Positions 53,329-63,392 of a stretch of DNA of 64,000 nt are shown in pieces. Location of the stretch: the NCBI RefSeq assembly GCF_022835695.1, contig NZ_BQUV01000004.1, positions 496,001-560,000 on the forward strand. Reading direction: 5' to 3'. Position numbers and translations under genes: made by a program. The notes below the pieces were generated by a model, which did no database searches, was not told the DNA's origin, and saw only the letters and a list, made by a program, of their open reading frames with translations. This DNA comes from Bradyrhizobium sp. Ce-3 (lineage in GTDB: Bacteria > Pseudomonadota > Alphaproteobacteria > Rhizobiales > Xanthobacteraceae). Each line of letters begins with the position of its first letter. Positions within the stretch are counted from its first letter, which is position 1.

Positions 53329-53348
53329 GGTCAAAGCGGTATTTGACC
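53329..53348. promoter_or_regulatory. Inverted repeat in the LysR/MFS divergent promoter
   Basis: GGTCAAA-N6-TTTGACC, with partly symmetric AGGG / CTCC flanks, lies 29 bases upstream of the LysR start in the 213-base divergent gap. It is the most symmetrical element there and a likely binding site for the LysR protein. Confidence 0.5.
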
Positions 53349-53513
53349 TCCCAGGACGGTTTCCCGATCTTGGCGCCAAAACGGTGCTGCTCCAAGCGGC
53401 AACACGCGCAGCCGGTCAGCCATGCGAAATCGCCGCGAATAACCGGCGCTCCGCGCGGTTCGGATCACAGGCGCGACAACAACAAGCAAGGCAAGAAACC
53501 AGGGAGGATTCCA

Positions 53514-54842
53514 ATGGGCCAGGCGTCAGCCAGCGAGCTCGAACAACAAACCATCCGCCGCGTCTATTGGCGGCTGATCCCGATCCTGTTCGTGATGATG
53601 TTCTTCAACTATCTCGATCGCATCAATCTCGGCTATGCCGGGCTGACCATGAACAAGGATCTCGGCCTCAGCCCCGCGATCTTCGGCTTCGCCGCCAGCA
53701 TCTTCTTCCTCGGCTACATGGTGCTCGAGGTGCCGAGCAATTTGATGCTGCACTGGTTAGGGGCCCGGATCTGGCTGGCGCGCATCCTGATCACCTGGGG
53801 CCTCGTCGCCACGCTGACCGCCTTCGTCTGGAATCCGCTCAGCCTTTACGTCATGCGGTTCGGCCTCGGCGTCGCGGAAGCCGGCTTCATGCCGGGCGTG
53901 GTGCTTTACCTCACCTACTGGTTCCCCTCGCGCTACCGCGCCCGCGCGGTGGCCGGATACATCATCGCCGGATCGTTCTCGGCCGTGCTTGGCGGGCCGA
54001 TCTCGACCAGCATCATGACCTGGTACGACGGCGCGGCCGGCCTGCATGGTTGGCAATGGATGTTCATCGCCGAAGGCGTGCCGACCATGCTGCTCGGCCT
54101 GTTCACGCTCTATTATCTGACCGACCGCCCGGCCAAGGCGAGCTGGCTCACGAAAGAACAGGCGGCGTGGCTGGAGGGCGAACTCGCCGCCGAGCGGGCC
54201 GAGATCGAACAACAGGGGCAACACCGATTGATCGAATGTGTGCTCGATATAAGGGTCTGGCTGCTGGCGGCGCTGTTCGGTTGCGCGCTGGTCGGCATCT
54301 ATGGCCTGCTGCTGTGGCTGCCGCAGATCATCAAGGGCATGGGCAATCTCAGCAACATCGAGGTCGGCTTCCTCTCGGCGATCCCGCCGCTGCTCGGCGT
54401 CGTCGGCACCATCGTGGTCAGCCGCAGCTCGGACAAGACCGGCGACCGCAAGTTTCATCTCGCCGCGGTCTACCTGCTCGCCGCGGTCGCGATGCTCGGC
54501 AGCGCCTATGTTACGAGCCCGGTGCTGGCCTTCCTGTTCCTCTGCATCGTCGGCTTCAGCCTGAATGCCGGCAATCCGCTGTTCTGGAGCATCAACGCCT
54601 CGCTGCTGACGGGCGCGGCCGGCGCCGCCTCGATCGCCATGGTCAACACGCTGGCGCAGTTCGGCGGGCTGATCGGCCCGTGGTGCATCGGCCTGATCAA
54701 GGACTCCACCGGAAGCTTCTCCTGGGCGCTGGTCGGCATCGCCGGCTTCCTGTTCGTCGCCTCCGCCATCGCCGCCACCATGCGCGTCAAGCCGCGCGAG
54801 CTGGAACTTTCGGGCGCGATTCCGTCGTCCGCCGTACACTGA
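53514..54842 (+). CDS. MFS transporter, anion:cation symporter family (aromatic acid or tricarboxylate permease)
   Basis: A protein of 442 residues with twelve predicted spans. The family marks are FFNYLDRINLGYAGLTMNKD near residue 28, a loop with SNLMLHWLGARIWLARI near residue 78, and GVVLYLTYWFPSRYRARAVAG near residue 128. AGGGAGG precedes ATG 53514. ACS permeases of this branch carry phthalate, tartrate, 4-hydroxyphenylacetate and similar acids. Cotranscription with ligJ and ligK, 22 bases downstream, suggests uptake of a protocatechuate- or gallate-pathway acid. Confidence 0.87.
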   Translation: MGQASASELEQQTIRRVYWRLIPILFVMMFFNYLDRINLGYAGLTMNKDLGLSPAIFGFAASIFFLGYMVLEVPSNLMLHWLGARIWLARILITWGLVATLTAFVWNPLSLYVMRFGLGVAEAGFMPGVVLYLTYWFPSRYRARAVAGYIIAGSFSAVLGGPISTSIMTWYDGAAGLHGWQWMFIAEGVPTMLLGLFTLYYLTDRPAKASWLTKEQAAWLEGELAAERAEIEQQGQHRLIECVLDIRVWLLAALFGCALVGIYGLLLWLPQIIKGMGNLSNIEVGFLSAIPPLLGVVGTIVVSRSSDKTGDRKFHLAAVYLLAAVAMLGSAYVTSPVLAFLFLCIVGFSLNAGNPLFWSINASLLTGAAGAASIAMVNTLAQFGGLIGPWCIGLIKDSTGSFSWALVGIAGFLFVASAIAATMRVKPRELELSGAIPSSAVH

Positions 54843-54864
54843 CAACCCTGTTGAGGAAGCAACC

Positions 54865-55890
54865 ATGATCATCGACTGTCACGGCCACTACACCACCGAG
54901 CCGGCCAAGCTGCAGATCTTCCGCGACAAGCAGCTCGCCGGCCTCGCCGACAAGTCGCGGCGGCCGCTCACCACCAATCTCGGCATCACCGACGACGAGA
55001 TCCGCTCCAGCGTCGAGGGCGCGCAGCTCCGCCTGCAGAAGGAGCGCGGCACCGACGTCACCATCTTCTCGCCACGCGCCGCCGGAATGGCGCATCACGT
55101 CGGCAAGGAAGCAACCAGCCGCGAATGGACCACGATCTGCAACGACCTCGTGCACCGGGTCTGCACCCTGTTCCCGCAGAACTTCGTCCCGGTCTGCCAG
55201 CTGCCGCAGAGCCCCGGCGTCAAGCCCGCGAACTGCATCGAGGAGCTGGAGCGCTGCGTGACGCAGCTCGGCTTCGTCGGCTGCAACCTCAATCCCGATC
55301 CCGCCGGCGGCTATTGGTGCGATCCGCCGTTGACCGACGAATGGTGGTATCCGCTCTATGAGAAGATGGTCGAGCTCGACGTGCCGGCGATGGTCCACGT
55401 CTCCTCGTCCTGCAATCCCTGCTTCCACGGCACCGGCGCGCATTACCTCAACGGGGACACCACCGCCTTCATGCAGTTCCTGACCTCGGACCTGTTCAAG
55501 CGCTTCCCGACCCTGCGGTTCATCATCCCGCATGGCGGCGGCGCGGTGCCCTATCACTGGGGCCGCTACCGCGGCCTGGCGCAGGACATGAAGCTGCCGC
55601 CGCTGTCGGAGCACCTGTTGAAGAACGTGTTCTTCGACACCTGCGTCTATCATCTGCCCGGCATCGAGCTGCTGACCCGGGTGATCCCGGTCGAGAACAT
55701 CCTGTTCGCGTCCGAAATGGTCGGCGCGGTGCGCGGCATCGATCCCGAGACCGGGCATCATTTCGACGACACCCGCCGCTACATCGACGCGCTGCCGCTC
55801 AGCGCGGCCGACAAGGCCAAGATCTTCGAAGGCAACGCCCGCCGCGTCTATCCCCGCCTCAACGCCCATCTCGACCGCCGCGCGCACTGA
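54865..55890 (+). CDS. ligJ: 4-oxalomesaconate hydratase (amidohydrolase family)
   Basis: A protein of 341 residues with the metal-binding HxH of the amidohydrolase fold in IIDCHGHYTTEP at the N-terminus, further ligands in MVHVSSSCNPCFHGTGAHYLN near residue 175 and FIIPHGGGAVPYHWGRYRG near residue 215. These strings, with FFDTCVYHLPGIELL and ASEMVGAVRGIDP, match from memory the LigJ hydratase of Sphingobium SYK-6. It hydrates 4-oxalomesaconate to 4-carboxy-4-hydroxy-2-oxoadipate, in the protocatechuate 4,5-cleavage and gallate routes. The next gene encodes the enzyme for its product. Confidence 0.92.
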   Translation: MIIDCHGHYTTEPAKLQIFRDKQLAGLADKSRRPLTTNLGITDDEIRSSVEGAQLRLQKERGTDVTIFSPRAAGMAHHVGKEATSREWTTICNDLVHRVCTLFPQNFVPVCQLPQSPGVKPANCIEELERCVTQLGFVGCNLNPDPAGGYWCDPPLTDEWWYPLYEKMVELDVPAMVHVSSSCNPCFHGTGAHYLNGDTTAFMQFLTSDLFKRFPTLRFIIPHGGGAVPYHWGRYRGLAQDMKLPPLSEHLLKNVFFDTCVYHLPGIELLTRVIPVENILFASEMVGAVRGIDPETGHHFDDTRRYIDALPLSAADKAKIFEGNARRVYPRLNAHLDRRAH

Positions 55891-55921
55891 GCCGCGCTTA
55901 AGCAGAACCCGGAGAAAACCG

Positions 55922-56596
55922 ATGGCCATAGGATTTGCAATTCATAAGGCGAAGCGGAAAGTGTCGCCCGACCTGGTCGCGCGCTACCGCACGCTGCCGG
56001 TCGCCAATATCAGCGATTCGATGTCGCGGATCGCGGGCACCAACCGGCTGCGGCCGATGCACAAGGGCGGCTGGCTCGGCGGCCCGGCGCTGACCGTGAA
56101 GACCCGGCCCGGCGACAATCTGATGGTGCACAAGGCGATCGACCTGGCCCAGCCCGGCGACGTGATCGTGGTCGACGCCGGCGGCGTGCTGGTCAACGCC
56201 ATCATCGGCGAGATCATGTCGACCTTGGCCGAGAAGAACGGCGTCGCGGGCTTCGTGATCGACGGCTCGATCCGCGATGCCGGCGCGCTCCGCGCCGGCT
56301 CGTTCCCGGTGTTCGCGGCCGGCGTCGCCCATCGCGGCCCCTACAAGGACGGTCCGGGCGAGATCAATTGCGCCATCTCGATCGACGGCATGATCGTCGA
56401 GCCCGGCGACCTCATCGTGGCCGACGACGACGGCGTGCTCTGCGTGCCCCATGACGACGCGGAGGCGATCTGCAAGCTGACCGAGGCCAAGAAGGCGACC
56501 GAGGAAAAGGCCATCCAGCAGATGCTCGCCGGCACCAGCGACCGCCGCTGGGTCGATGAGGCTCTCACGCGGCTCGGCTGCGAGTTCAAGGACTAG
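55922..56596 (+). CDS. ligK: 4-carboxy-4-hydroxy-2-oxoadipate aldolase / oxaloacetate decarboxylase
   Basis: A protein of 224 residues of the RraA-like class II aldolase family. VANISDSMSRIAGTNRL near residue 24 and VIDGSIRDAGALR near residue 115 contain the arginine-aspartate pair that binds pyruvate enolate and the divalent metal; KTRPGDNLMVHKA lies between. It cleaves 4-carboxy-4-hydroxy-2-oxoadipate to pyruvate and oxaloacetate, and can decarboxylate oxaloacetate. It follows ligJ by 31 bases and closes this operon. Confidence 0.92.
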   Translation: MAIGFAIHKAKRKVSPDLVARYRTLPVANISDSMSRIAGTNRLRPMHKGGWLGGPALTVKTRPGDNLMVHKAIDLAQPGDVIVVDAGGVLVNAIIGEIMSTLAEKNGVAGFVIDGSIRDAGALRAGSFPVFAAGVAHRGPYKDGPGEINCAISIDGMIVEPGDLIVADDDGVLCVPHDDAEAICKLTEAKKATEEKAIQQMLAGTSDRRWVDEALTRLGCEFKD

Positions 56597-56715
56597 ACGT
56601 GTCGCCGGTGCCCGGGACGCGAGATGCCTGCATCTTGGGCACAACCGGCAAAAAAGCCCGCTGAAATCGCCCGCGCGACTGCCGTTAGGGGCCCGAGCGG
56701 CCTCGTGACGCCCCG

Positions 56716-56734
56716 ATCGGGAATTTTTCCCGAT
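56716..56734. promoter_or_regulatory. Inverted repeat between ligK and the TonB-receptor gene
   Basis: ATCGGGAA-TTT-TTCCCGAT is a perfect 8-bp inverted repeat, 120 bases after the ligK stop and 126 before the receptor start. It could be an operator of the receptor gene or a weak terminator of the ligK transcript; no T-run follows the stem. Confidence 0.45.
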
Positions 56735-56859
56735 TACAGACGGAAAAGAATCCCGGCCCGCCGGGACTGATCTTGTTTGCCAAAGCCACAGCGCTCCCGC
56801 AGTCTCAAAACCAAGGTTCGTCGGGGAAAAAGTCGAACCGCGACTTAGGGGTGGGCGTC

Positions 56860-59406
56860 ATGGCTGGTACGTTGTTGCGTGCGGCAACACGATTTTTGTC
56901 TTGTTCGGTCACTACGCGCGGCGCCGCGGCCGTGCTCACCGCCATCGGAGCCGCGGCACCGCTGACGACGCTGCAAGCCCAGACGCCCGCCCCGACCGAA
57001 CTGCCCCCCGTCAACGTGATCGCCCCCTCGCCGCTTTCAGGCACGCGCAGCATCAAGCCCGCGTCACGACCGGTGGTGCGGACGTCGCGAAACACCAGGC
57101 CACGGGCCGCCCCGGCCCAGACCGCCGCCGCGCCCGAAGGTGGCACCGGCGTCCCCGGTCCCTCCGAGCGCGACTCCAGCCTGCTCGACCGCGACAAGAT
57201 TCCGTCCAACACCGAGGTGCTGACCTCGGCGGATTTCAGCCGCAACTATTCGACCAACTTTCTGGACTCGGTGAACCGCAAGCTGCCCGGCGTCACGCTG
57301 ACCGATCAGACCGGCAATCCGTTCCAGCGCACGCTCGACTACCGCGGTTTCGTCGCCTCGCCGGTTCAAGGCACCCCGCAGGGCATCGCCGTCTATCAGA
57401 ACGGCGTCCGCATCAATGAATCCTGGGGCGACGTGGTCAACTGGGATTTCATCCCGGAAAAAGCCATCGACCGGGTTTCGCTGGTGCCCAACAACCCGAT
57501 CTTCGGCCTGAACGCGATCGGCGGCGCGCTCAGCATCCAGATGAAGAACGGCTTCACCTATCAGGGCTCGGAGGCCGAACTGTTCGGCGGCTCCTACGGA
57601 CGGGTGCAGGGCAGCGTGCAGGCCGGCGGCCAGAGGGACAACATCTCCGCCTATGCGGCGTTCGAATCCGCCTATGACCGCGGCTGGCGCGACTATGCCA
57701 ATTCCTCGCACATCAACCGGATGTATATCGACGTCGGCGCGCGCAACGACCAGACCGAATTCCACGTCAACTTCACCGGCGCCAGCAACCTGCTCGGCAA
57801 CGTCGCGGCAACGCCGGTCGAGATGCTCAACCAGCGCTGGTCGAGCGTCTACACCTGGCCGCAATCGACGCTGCTTCAGCTCGCCTTCGTCAACGCCACC
57901 TTGAGCCACAATTTCTCGGACACTTGGTCGTTCCAGGGCAACGCCTATTTCCGCGGCTTCCGGCAGAGCCATATCGACGGCAACGGCACTGACGTTGCGC
58001 CATGCGACGATCCCACGACCCTGTGCATCGGCGATGACCTTCCGATTTACGGCCCCGCAGGAGGACCCTCGGTTCCAAACACACTGGGCAACGCTTTTCT
58101 CGGCGAAATCGACCGCAACCGTGCCGCCACCAACAGCTTCGGCGGCACAGCGCAGTTGACCAACTCGGACCAGCTGTTGGGGCATGACAACCACGTCGTG
58201 ATGGGTGTCAGCGTCGATCACGGCAACACGAAATTCTCGGCGACCAGCGAGCTCGGCACGATCGATCCCAACAACCTGTTCGTCACCGGCACCGGTGTCT
58301 TCATCAATCAGCCCGACGCAGGTCTCAGCCCGGTCGATCTGCGCGCCACCAACACCTATACCGGCGTCTACCTCACCGATACGTTCGATGTGACCAACAG
58401 GTTCTCAGTGACCGCTGGCGGGCGATTCAATTACGCCCAGATCGATTTGCAGGACCAGACCGGAACCAATGACCTGCTCAACAGCAGCAACCGCTTCCAG
58501 CGGTTCAACCCGGTGATCGGCGGCACCTACAAGATCACCCCGAACCTCACCGCCTATGCCGGCTATTCGGAAGCCAACCGCACGCCGACACCGCTGGAGC
58601 TCGGCTGCTCCGATCCCAATCATCCCTGCATGATCGACACCTTCCTGGTGGCCGACCCGCCGCTCAAGCAGGTGGTGTCGCACACCGTCGAAGCGGGCCT
58701 CCGCGGCAGCTGGGGCCGCGATGCCAGGACGGGCGTACTGAGCTGGGGGCTGGGCGCATTCCGCACCCTGTCCGACGATGACATCATCCAGGTGGCAAGC
58801 CCGCTCGGCGTCAACAATTTCGGATACTTCCAGAACGCCGGACAGACCTTGCGCCAAGGCATTGAGGCCAAGCTCGACTATCGCGTCGATCGCTGGAACG
58901 CCTACGCCAACTACACCTTTGTCAACGCGACCTATCAAAGCGCAATCACGCTGTCCTCGCCGAACAATCCGAACGCGCTGACCAGCGACGGCGGCGTGCA
59001 GTATGTCAACGTCACTCCGGGCGACCACATCCCGGGCATTCCCGCGCACCGCTTCAAGGCCGGCGTCGAATACAACGTGACGGACACGTGGAAGGTCGGC
59101 GCCGACCTCAACGTCGTCGGCAGCCAGTGGCTGATCCATGACGACACCAACCAGAGCCCGAAAGTGCCGGCCTACTCGGTCGTCAACCTGCACACGTCAT
59201 ACCAGGTCACGAAGAACATTGAGGTGTTCGGCCTGATCAACAATGTGTTCAACCAGCACTACTATCTGAGCGGCGCGTTCTACCAGACCGGCGGCTTTGC
59301 CAGCGCCGGAGGCGGCCCCAACCTGATGGCGCAGCTGAGCGATCCCCGCGCCTTCGTGCCCGGCATGCCGCTCGCCGCCTATGCCGGCATCCGGGCGAAG
59401 TTCTAG
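56860..59406 (+). CDS. TonB-dependent outer-membrane receptor
   Basis: About 848 residues from ATG 56860, with GGGGTGGG upstream; a TTG at 56773 is possible but unlikely. After a long export signal ending near LQAQT comes the TonB-box-like LPPVNVIAP, a disordered basic linker, then the plug domain (about 115-235: NFLDSVNRKLPGVTLTDQTG, VYQNGVRINESWGD, NPIFGLNAIGG) and a 22-strand barrel ending in the typical aromatic terminus IRAKF. It imports an unknown ligand; siderophores, haem, metals or aromatics are possible. No iron or transport genes adjoin it; the neighbouring operon breaks down aromatic acids. Confidence 0.9.
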   Translation: MAGTLLRAATRFLSCSVTTRGAAAVLTAIGAAAPLTTLQAQTPAPTELPPVNVIAPSPLSGTRSIKPASRPVVRTSRNTRPRAAPAQTAAAPEGGTGVPGPSERDSSLLDRDKIPSNTEVLTSADFSRNYSTNFLDSVNRKLPGVTLTDQTGNPFQRTLDYRGFVASPVQGTPQGIAVYQNGVRINESWGDVVNWDFIPEKAIDRVSLVPNNPIFGLNAIGGALSIQMKNGFTYQGSEAELFGGSYGRVQGSVQAGGQRDNISAYAAFESAYDRGWRDYANSSHINRMYIDVGARNDQTEFHVNFTGASNLLGNVAATPVEMLNQRWSSVYTWPQSTLLQLAFVNATLSHNFSDTWSFQGNAYFRGFRQSHIDGNGTDVAPCDDPTTLCIGDDLPIYGPAGGPSVPNTLGNAFLGEIDRNRAATNSFGGTAQLTNSDQLLGHDNHVVMGVSVDHGNTKFSATSELGTIDPNNLFVTGTGVFINQPDAGLSPVDLRATNTYTGVYLTDTFDVTNRFSVTAGGRFNYAQIDLQDQTGTNDLLNSSNRFQRFNPVIGGTYKITPNLTAYAGYSEANRTPTPLELGCSDPNHPCMIDTFLVADPPLKQVVSHTVEAGLRGSWGRDARTGVLSWGLGAFRTLSDDDIIQVASPLGVNNFGYFQNAGQTLRQGIEAKLDYRVDRWNAYANYTFVNATYQSAITLSSPNNPNALTSDGGVQYVNVTPGDHIPGIPAHRFKAGVEYNVTDTWKVGADLNVVGSQWLIHDDTNQSPKVPAYSVVNLHTSYQVTKNIEVFGLINNVFNQHYYLSGAFYQTGGFASAGGGPNLMAQLSDPRAFVPGMPLAAYAGIRAKF

Positions 59407-59466
59407 AGCCTGCTTTGACGCACACGCGCACGCGCGGGTGATGGCACCGCGAGGACGTCTGCACGA

Positions 59467-59580
59467 TTTCTGGATAATGGAAAAATGCCACTGAGTTGCC
59501 CGACGTGTCAAGCTGCCGGGTCGGCCGGCAGCCGTCGGCTACTGTGCATGGGGTTGTTTTCGATATTTTGGCCGTGCGCC
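59467..59580. repeat. Intergenic repeat of a second family, copy 2
   Basis: Shares CTGAGTTGCCCGAC-x-TGTCAAGC and GTTGTTTTCGATATTTTGGC with the element at 18031-18119, in the same order, but with about 24 more bases between the blocks. The AT-rich hairpin at the left end of copy 1 is degenerate here. It fills most of the gap between the receptor and SDR genes. Confidence 0.8.
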
Positions 59581-59617
59581 CCTGCGACGACAGGTTATCG
59601 CCTCCGGCATCGGTGCC

Positions 59618-60391
59618 CTACGCCACCGTCCCGCCGTCGACCGGCATCGCGATGCCGGTGACGAACGAGGCCTTGTCCGACAGCAGGAACACCGCGACCT
59701 CGGCGATCTCCTCCGGGCGCGCGGCGCGGCCCATCGGATTGCGGGTCACCGCGGCCTTGATCAGCTCCTCGGGATCGGCCTCGTTGTGGCCGGGCTGGTC
59801 GGGCCGGTTGACGAACACCCGCAGCATCGGCGTGTCGATCGCGCCGGGGCAGATCGCATTGACGCGCACGCCGTCCTTGGCGTGGCGCTTGGCGAGCGCC
59901 CGCGACAGCCCGATCACGCCGGCCTTGGCCGCCGAATAGGTCGGGCTCCACGGCGAGCCGACCAGGCCCGAGGTCGATGCGGTGAACAGGATGCTGCCCT
60001 TGCGCCGCGCCGTCATCTGCGCGAGCGCCGCATTGGTGGTGATCAGCTGCGAGCGCAGATTGAGGTCGACGCTGAGATCCCAGCCCTCCAGATCGTCGAT
60101 CACGGACGGCCCGGGAATGCCGAGATGATTCCAGACGCAGTCGAGCGCGCCGAATTCCTTCACCGTCGCCGCGACGATCTCGCGCGAGAAGCCATCGTCA
60201 CGGAGATCGCCGGCCAGCGCCAGCGCGCGGCCGCCGCCCTGCTTGATCTCGTCGACCACCGCCTTGGCGCCAGCCTCGTTCTGGTCGACCACCGCGACCG
60301 CTGCACCTTCGCGCGCGAGGATGCGTGCGCCGGCGCGGCCGGCCCCCGACGCCGCGGCGGTGACGAGTGCGATCTTGCCCTGCATGTCCAT
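59618..60391 (-). CDS. SDR-family oxidoreductase
   Basis: A protein of 257 residues. The Rossmann motif TAAASGAGRAGA near residue 12 and the catalytic serine and YSAAK near residues 137-155 are intact, and the PVDGG C-terminus is typical. The usual NNAG motif reads NHLG (in VWNHLGIPG), a less common variant whose effect is unclear. It should use NAD(P) to oxidise or reduce an alcohol or ketone. It stands next to a beta-barrel gene transcribed in the same direction, 98 bases away; the start ATG 60391 lacks a strong ribosome site. Confidence 0.86.
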   Translation of the reverse strand: MDMQGKIALVTAAASGAGRAGARILAREGAAVAVVDQNEAGAKAVVDEIKQGGGRALALAGDLRDDGFSREIVAATVKEFGALDCVWNHLGIPGPSVIDDLEGWDLSVDLNLRSQLITTNAALAQMTARRKGSILFTASTSGLVGSPWSPTYSAAKAGVIGLSRALAKRHAKDGVRVNAICPGAIDTPMLRVFVNRPDQPGHNEADPEELIKAAVTRNPMGRAARPEEIAEVAVFLLSDKASFVTGIAMPVDGGTVA

Positions 60392-60489
60392 GTTTCGATC
60401 CTGATGGTGCTCGCGATATCGAGCCTTCTTGGTTCGTATTGAAGTCTGGTTGAATCAGGACCGCAGCTCTGCAGTCTTGCGCTGACGCG

Positions 60490-61110
60490 CTAGCGGCCGC
60501 CGAACAGCACCGGCGACTGGCCGGGCAGCAGCTGCGAATGGATGTCGCTGTCCATGCGTTCCGCGCCCAGCTGGGTGAAGCCGGCGCCGACGGACAGGGT
60601 GACATTCGAGGTCGGGCGGAACTCGAGGCCCGCGCGCGCCGAATAGCCGGCGTTGACGCCGGGATTGCCGCTGAACGGCGCCAGCGGTCCGCCGGCGCCG
60701 GGCGGATTGTATTTCAGGCTGTCGAAGCCGGCGAAGAACGTCACCGGCGTATCGCCGACGCCCTTGAAATTGTAGCCGAACTGCGCGCCCTGATATTCGA
60801 GCGAGCCGAATGCCGCCGATTGGCCGAGCGCGCTCCAGCCATAGCGGCCGCCTTCGCCGCCGACGAACCAGCCGTCCGGCTTACCGTTCAGATACGAGAA
60901 GTCGCCGCCCGGCGTACTGGCGCCATCGAAGCTCGGGAAGTTGCCGTAGGTATCCGCCTTCTGGCCGTCGGCCAGGCTGCCGCCGAAGCCGAACAGCGAT
61001 CCCGGCGTCCAGTAGCGCACGGGTCCGGCCTGGGCATGGGCCTGCTGGCCGCTCAGGCAGAGCACTGCCGCGACGATTGCGAGACCGGTTTTGCTTGCGG
61101 AGATCGACAT
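60490..61110 (-). CDS. Small outer-membrane beta-barrel-like protein
   Basis: About 206 residues from ATG 61110. A signal peptide (MSISASKTGLAIVAAVLCLS, cut near QAHAQA at residue 27) precedes a glycine- and aromatic-rich chain with alternating polar and apolar residues: WFVGGEGGRYGWSALGQ, FGYNFKGVGDTPVTFFAGFD, YSARAGLEFRPTSNVTLSVG. This is the pattern of short outer-membrane barrels of the OmpA/Omp25-like superfamily. Its C-terminus lacks the classical aromatic final residue. A similar protein family is common in Bradyrhizobium; no function is assigned. Confidence 0.72.
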   Translation of the reverse strand: MSISASKTGLAIVAAVLCLSGQQAHAQAGPVRYWTPGSLFGFGGSLADGQKADTYGNFPSFDGASTPGGDFSYLNGKPDGWFVGGEGGRYGWSALGQSAAFGSLEYQGAQFGYNFKGVGDTPVTFFAGFDSLKYNPPGAGGPLAPFSGNPGVNAGYSARAGLEFRPTSNVTLSVGAGFTQLGAERMDSDIHSQLLPGQSPVLFGGR

Positions 61111-61470
61111 TCGAAAGACCGTCACCTGTACCCCCGAACTATACGCTTGCGGCGTCGCCAACGCCAGCGCGGCGCGCGCGATGCGACCGCAGCACCTCTT
61201 GCCAACGGCGCGCTCACCCCTTATGTACACGCCTCCTTTTCAGAGCGAGCGACCCAGGTTTCCAACATGCGGCAGTCACAGCGAGCAGCAGTGCTGATGA
61301 CGGGAGGGCTAATGCCCTCGTCCGCCGCTATTCCGTTTTGGACCTGACCCAACGTCACACCTGACATGTGAGGCAGCCCGGAGCGGAAGCGGCTCCGGGC
61401 GCCGAACGAGCTCTCGCGGTGCCTCGAGTCGTGCAAACCAGCACGGGAGCTCGAACACCACAGGTGTCCC
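61111..61470. other. 360-base gap upstream of the EF-Tu paralogue
   Basis: Divergent control region for the barrel-protein gene and the EF-Tu paralogue. No coding sequence is convincing. It contains the hairpin at 61376-61400, and ACACC-ACA-GGTGT just before the EF-Tu start. I looked for a Zur- or Fur-like palindrome and did not find one. Confidence 0.5.
61376..61400 (+). promoter_or_regulatory. Leader hairpin of the EF-Tu paralogue
   Basis: GCCCGGAGC and GCTCCGGGC make a 9-bp stem with a 7-base loop, 70 bases before the start codon at 61471. It may be an untranslated-leader structure or the remains of an upstream terminator; no T-run follows. Confidence 0.45.
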
Positions 61471-62676
<1,206 letters not shown>

Positions 62677-62679
62677 CGG

Positions 62680-62712
62680 ATGGAGGCCCGGCGCAAGCCG
62701 GGCCTCCATTTG
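62680..62712 (+). terminator. Terminator hairpin of the EF-Tu paralogue gene
   Basis: ATGGAGGCCCGGC and GCCGGGCCTCCAT form a perfect 13-bp stem with a GCAA tetraloop, starting four bases after the stop codon, with a short TTTG tail. It should separate the EF-Tu transcript from the downstream genes. Confidence 0.75.
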
Positions 62713-62872
62713 CCGGCGTCGCGATGTTGCAAAATCGTCCGATCGCCTGGAAATTGATCACCTCGCCCAGCAATGCGGATTGACAGCCCAGCACGTTTTC
62801 GAAACTGTGCGACACCGCGTCGCATGTGCCATTCGTCGGACTTGTGACCCTCGACGCGGCAATGGCGTCGTC

Positions 62873-63244
62873 ATGAAGTGGTTTCGTTCGAACATCAGGC
62901 ATGGGGCTCGGCTGGCGCTGTTGGCGCTGTCGATCCAGTTCGTGCTGTCGTTCGGCCATTTTCATCCCATCGCAGCGGCTCAGGCGACGGCGGCGTTCGC
63001 GGCGCATGTCGAGAATTCCTCGCGCGACGAGCCTCGCTCGAATCCTGATTCCGATCGGGCCGCGGATCTCTGCGCCATCTGTGCCGTCGTCGCGATGACG
63101 AGCACGGCGACGCCGGCGCCGGCGTTGCCGCCTCTGCAACTGCCCGATGCCACAGCCCTGCTCTCCTGGCACATCGATGATCACGCCGCCCCGGTCGGCA
63201 TCGGCCGTCTGCATTATCAGCCGCGCGCGCCTCCGATCTCCTGA
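62873..63244 (+). CDS. DUF2946-family exported protein
   Basis: About 123 residues from ATG 62873. The N-terminus is a signal peptide or anchor (RLALLALSIQFVLSFGHFHP), followed by an acidic stretch and the family's CAICAVVAMTS cysteine pair near residue 68, then a proline-rich segment with LPPLQLP. DUF2946 proteins are small cysteine- and histidine-bearing exported proteins that in many proteobacteria adjoin TonB receptors, often in copper or zinc contexts, though their role is not settled. Here it precedes a TonB receptor gene in the same direction, 148 bases away. A TTGACA at 62780 could be its -35 element. Confidence 0.8.
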   Translation: MKWFRSNIRHGARLALLALSIQFVLSFGHFHPIAAAQATAAFAAHVENSSRDEPRSNPDSDRAADLCAICAVVAMTSTATPAPALPPLQLPDATALLSWHIDDHAAPVGIGRLHYQPRAPPIS

Positions 63245-63392
63245 CATCCCCTGTACGACTGAACCGCGAACGCGGCCACATCTCGGCTGCCGTTTGATCA
63301 ATGGGAATCAGGCCGTCGCGCAGCGACGGCGGGCTCGGCCGCGTCCTGTTCGCAAGGACCTGGATCGCGGCCGCACGAGATCGGGAACCAAC

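Noticed and set aside
62760-62872. Zur or Fur box before the DUF2946 gene
   Set aside because: No AT-rich inverted repeat resembling either consensus was found by eye; only a TTGACA with a poor -10 partner.
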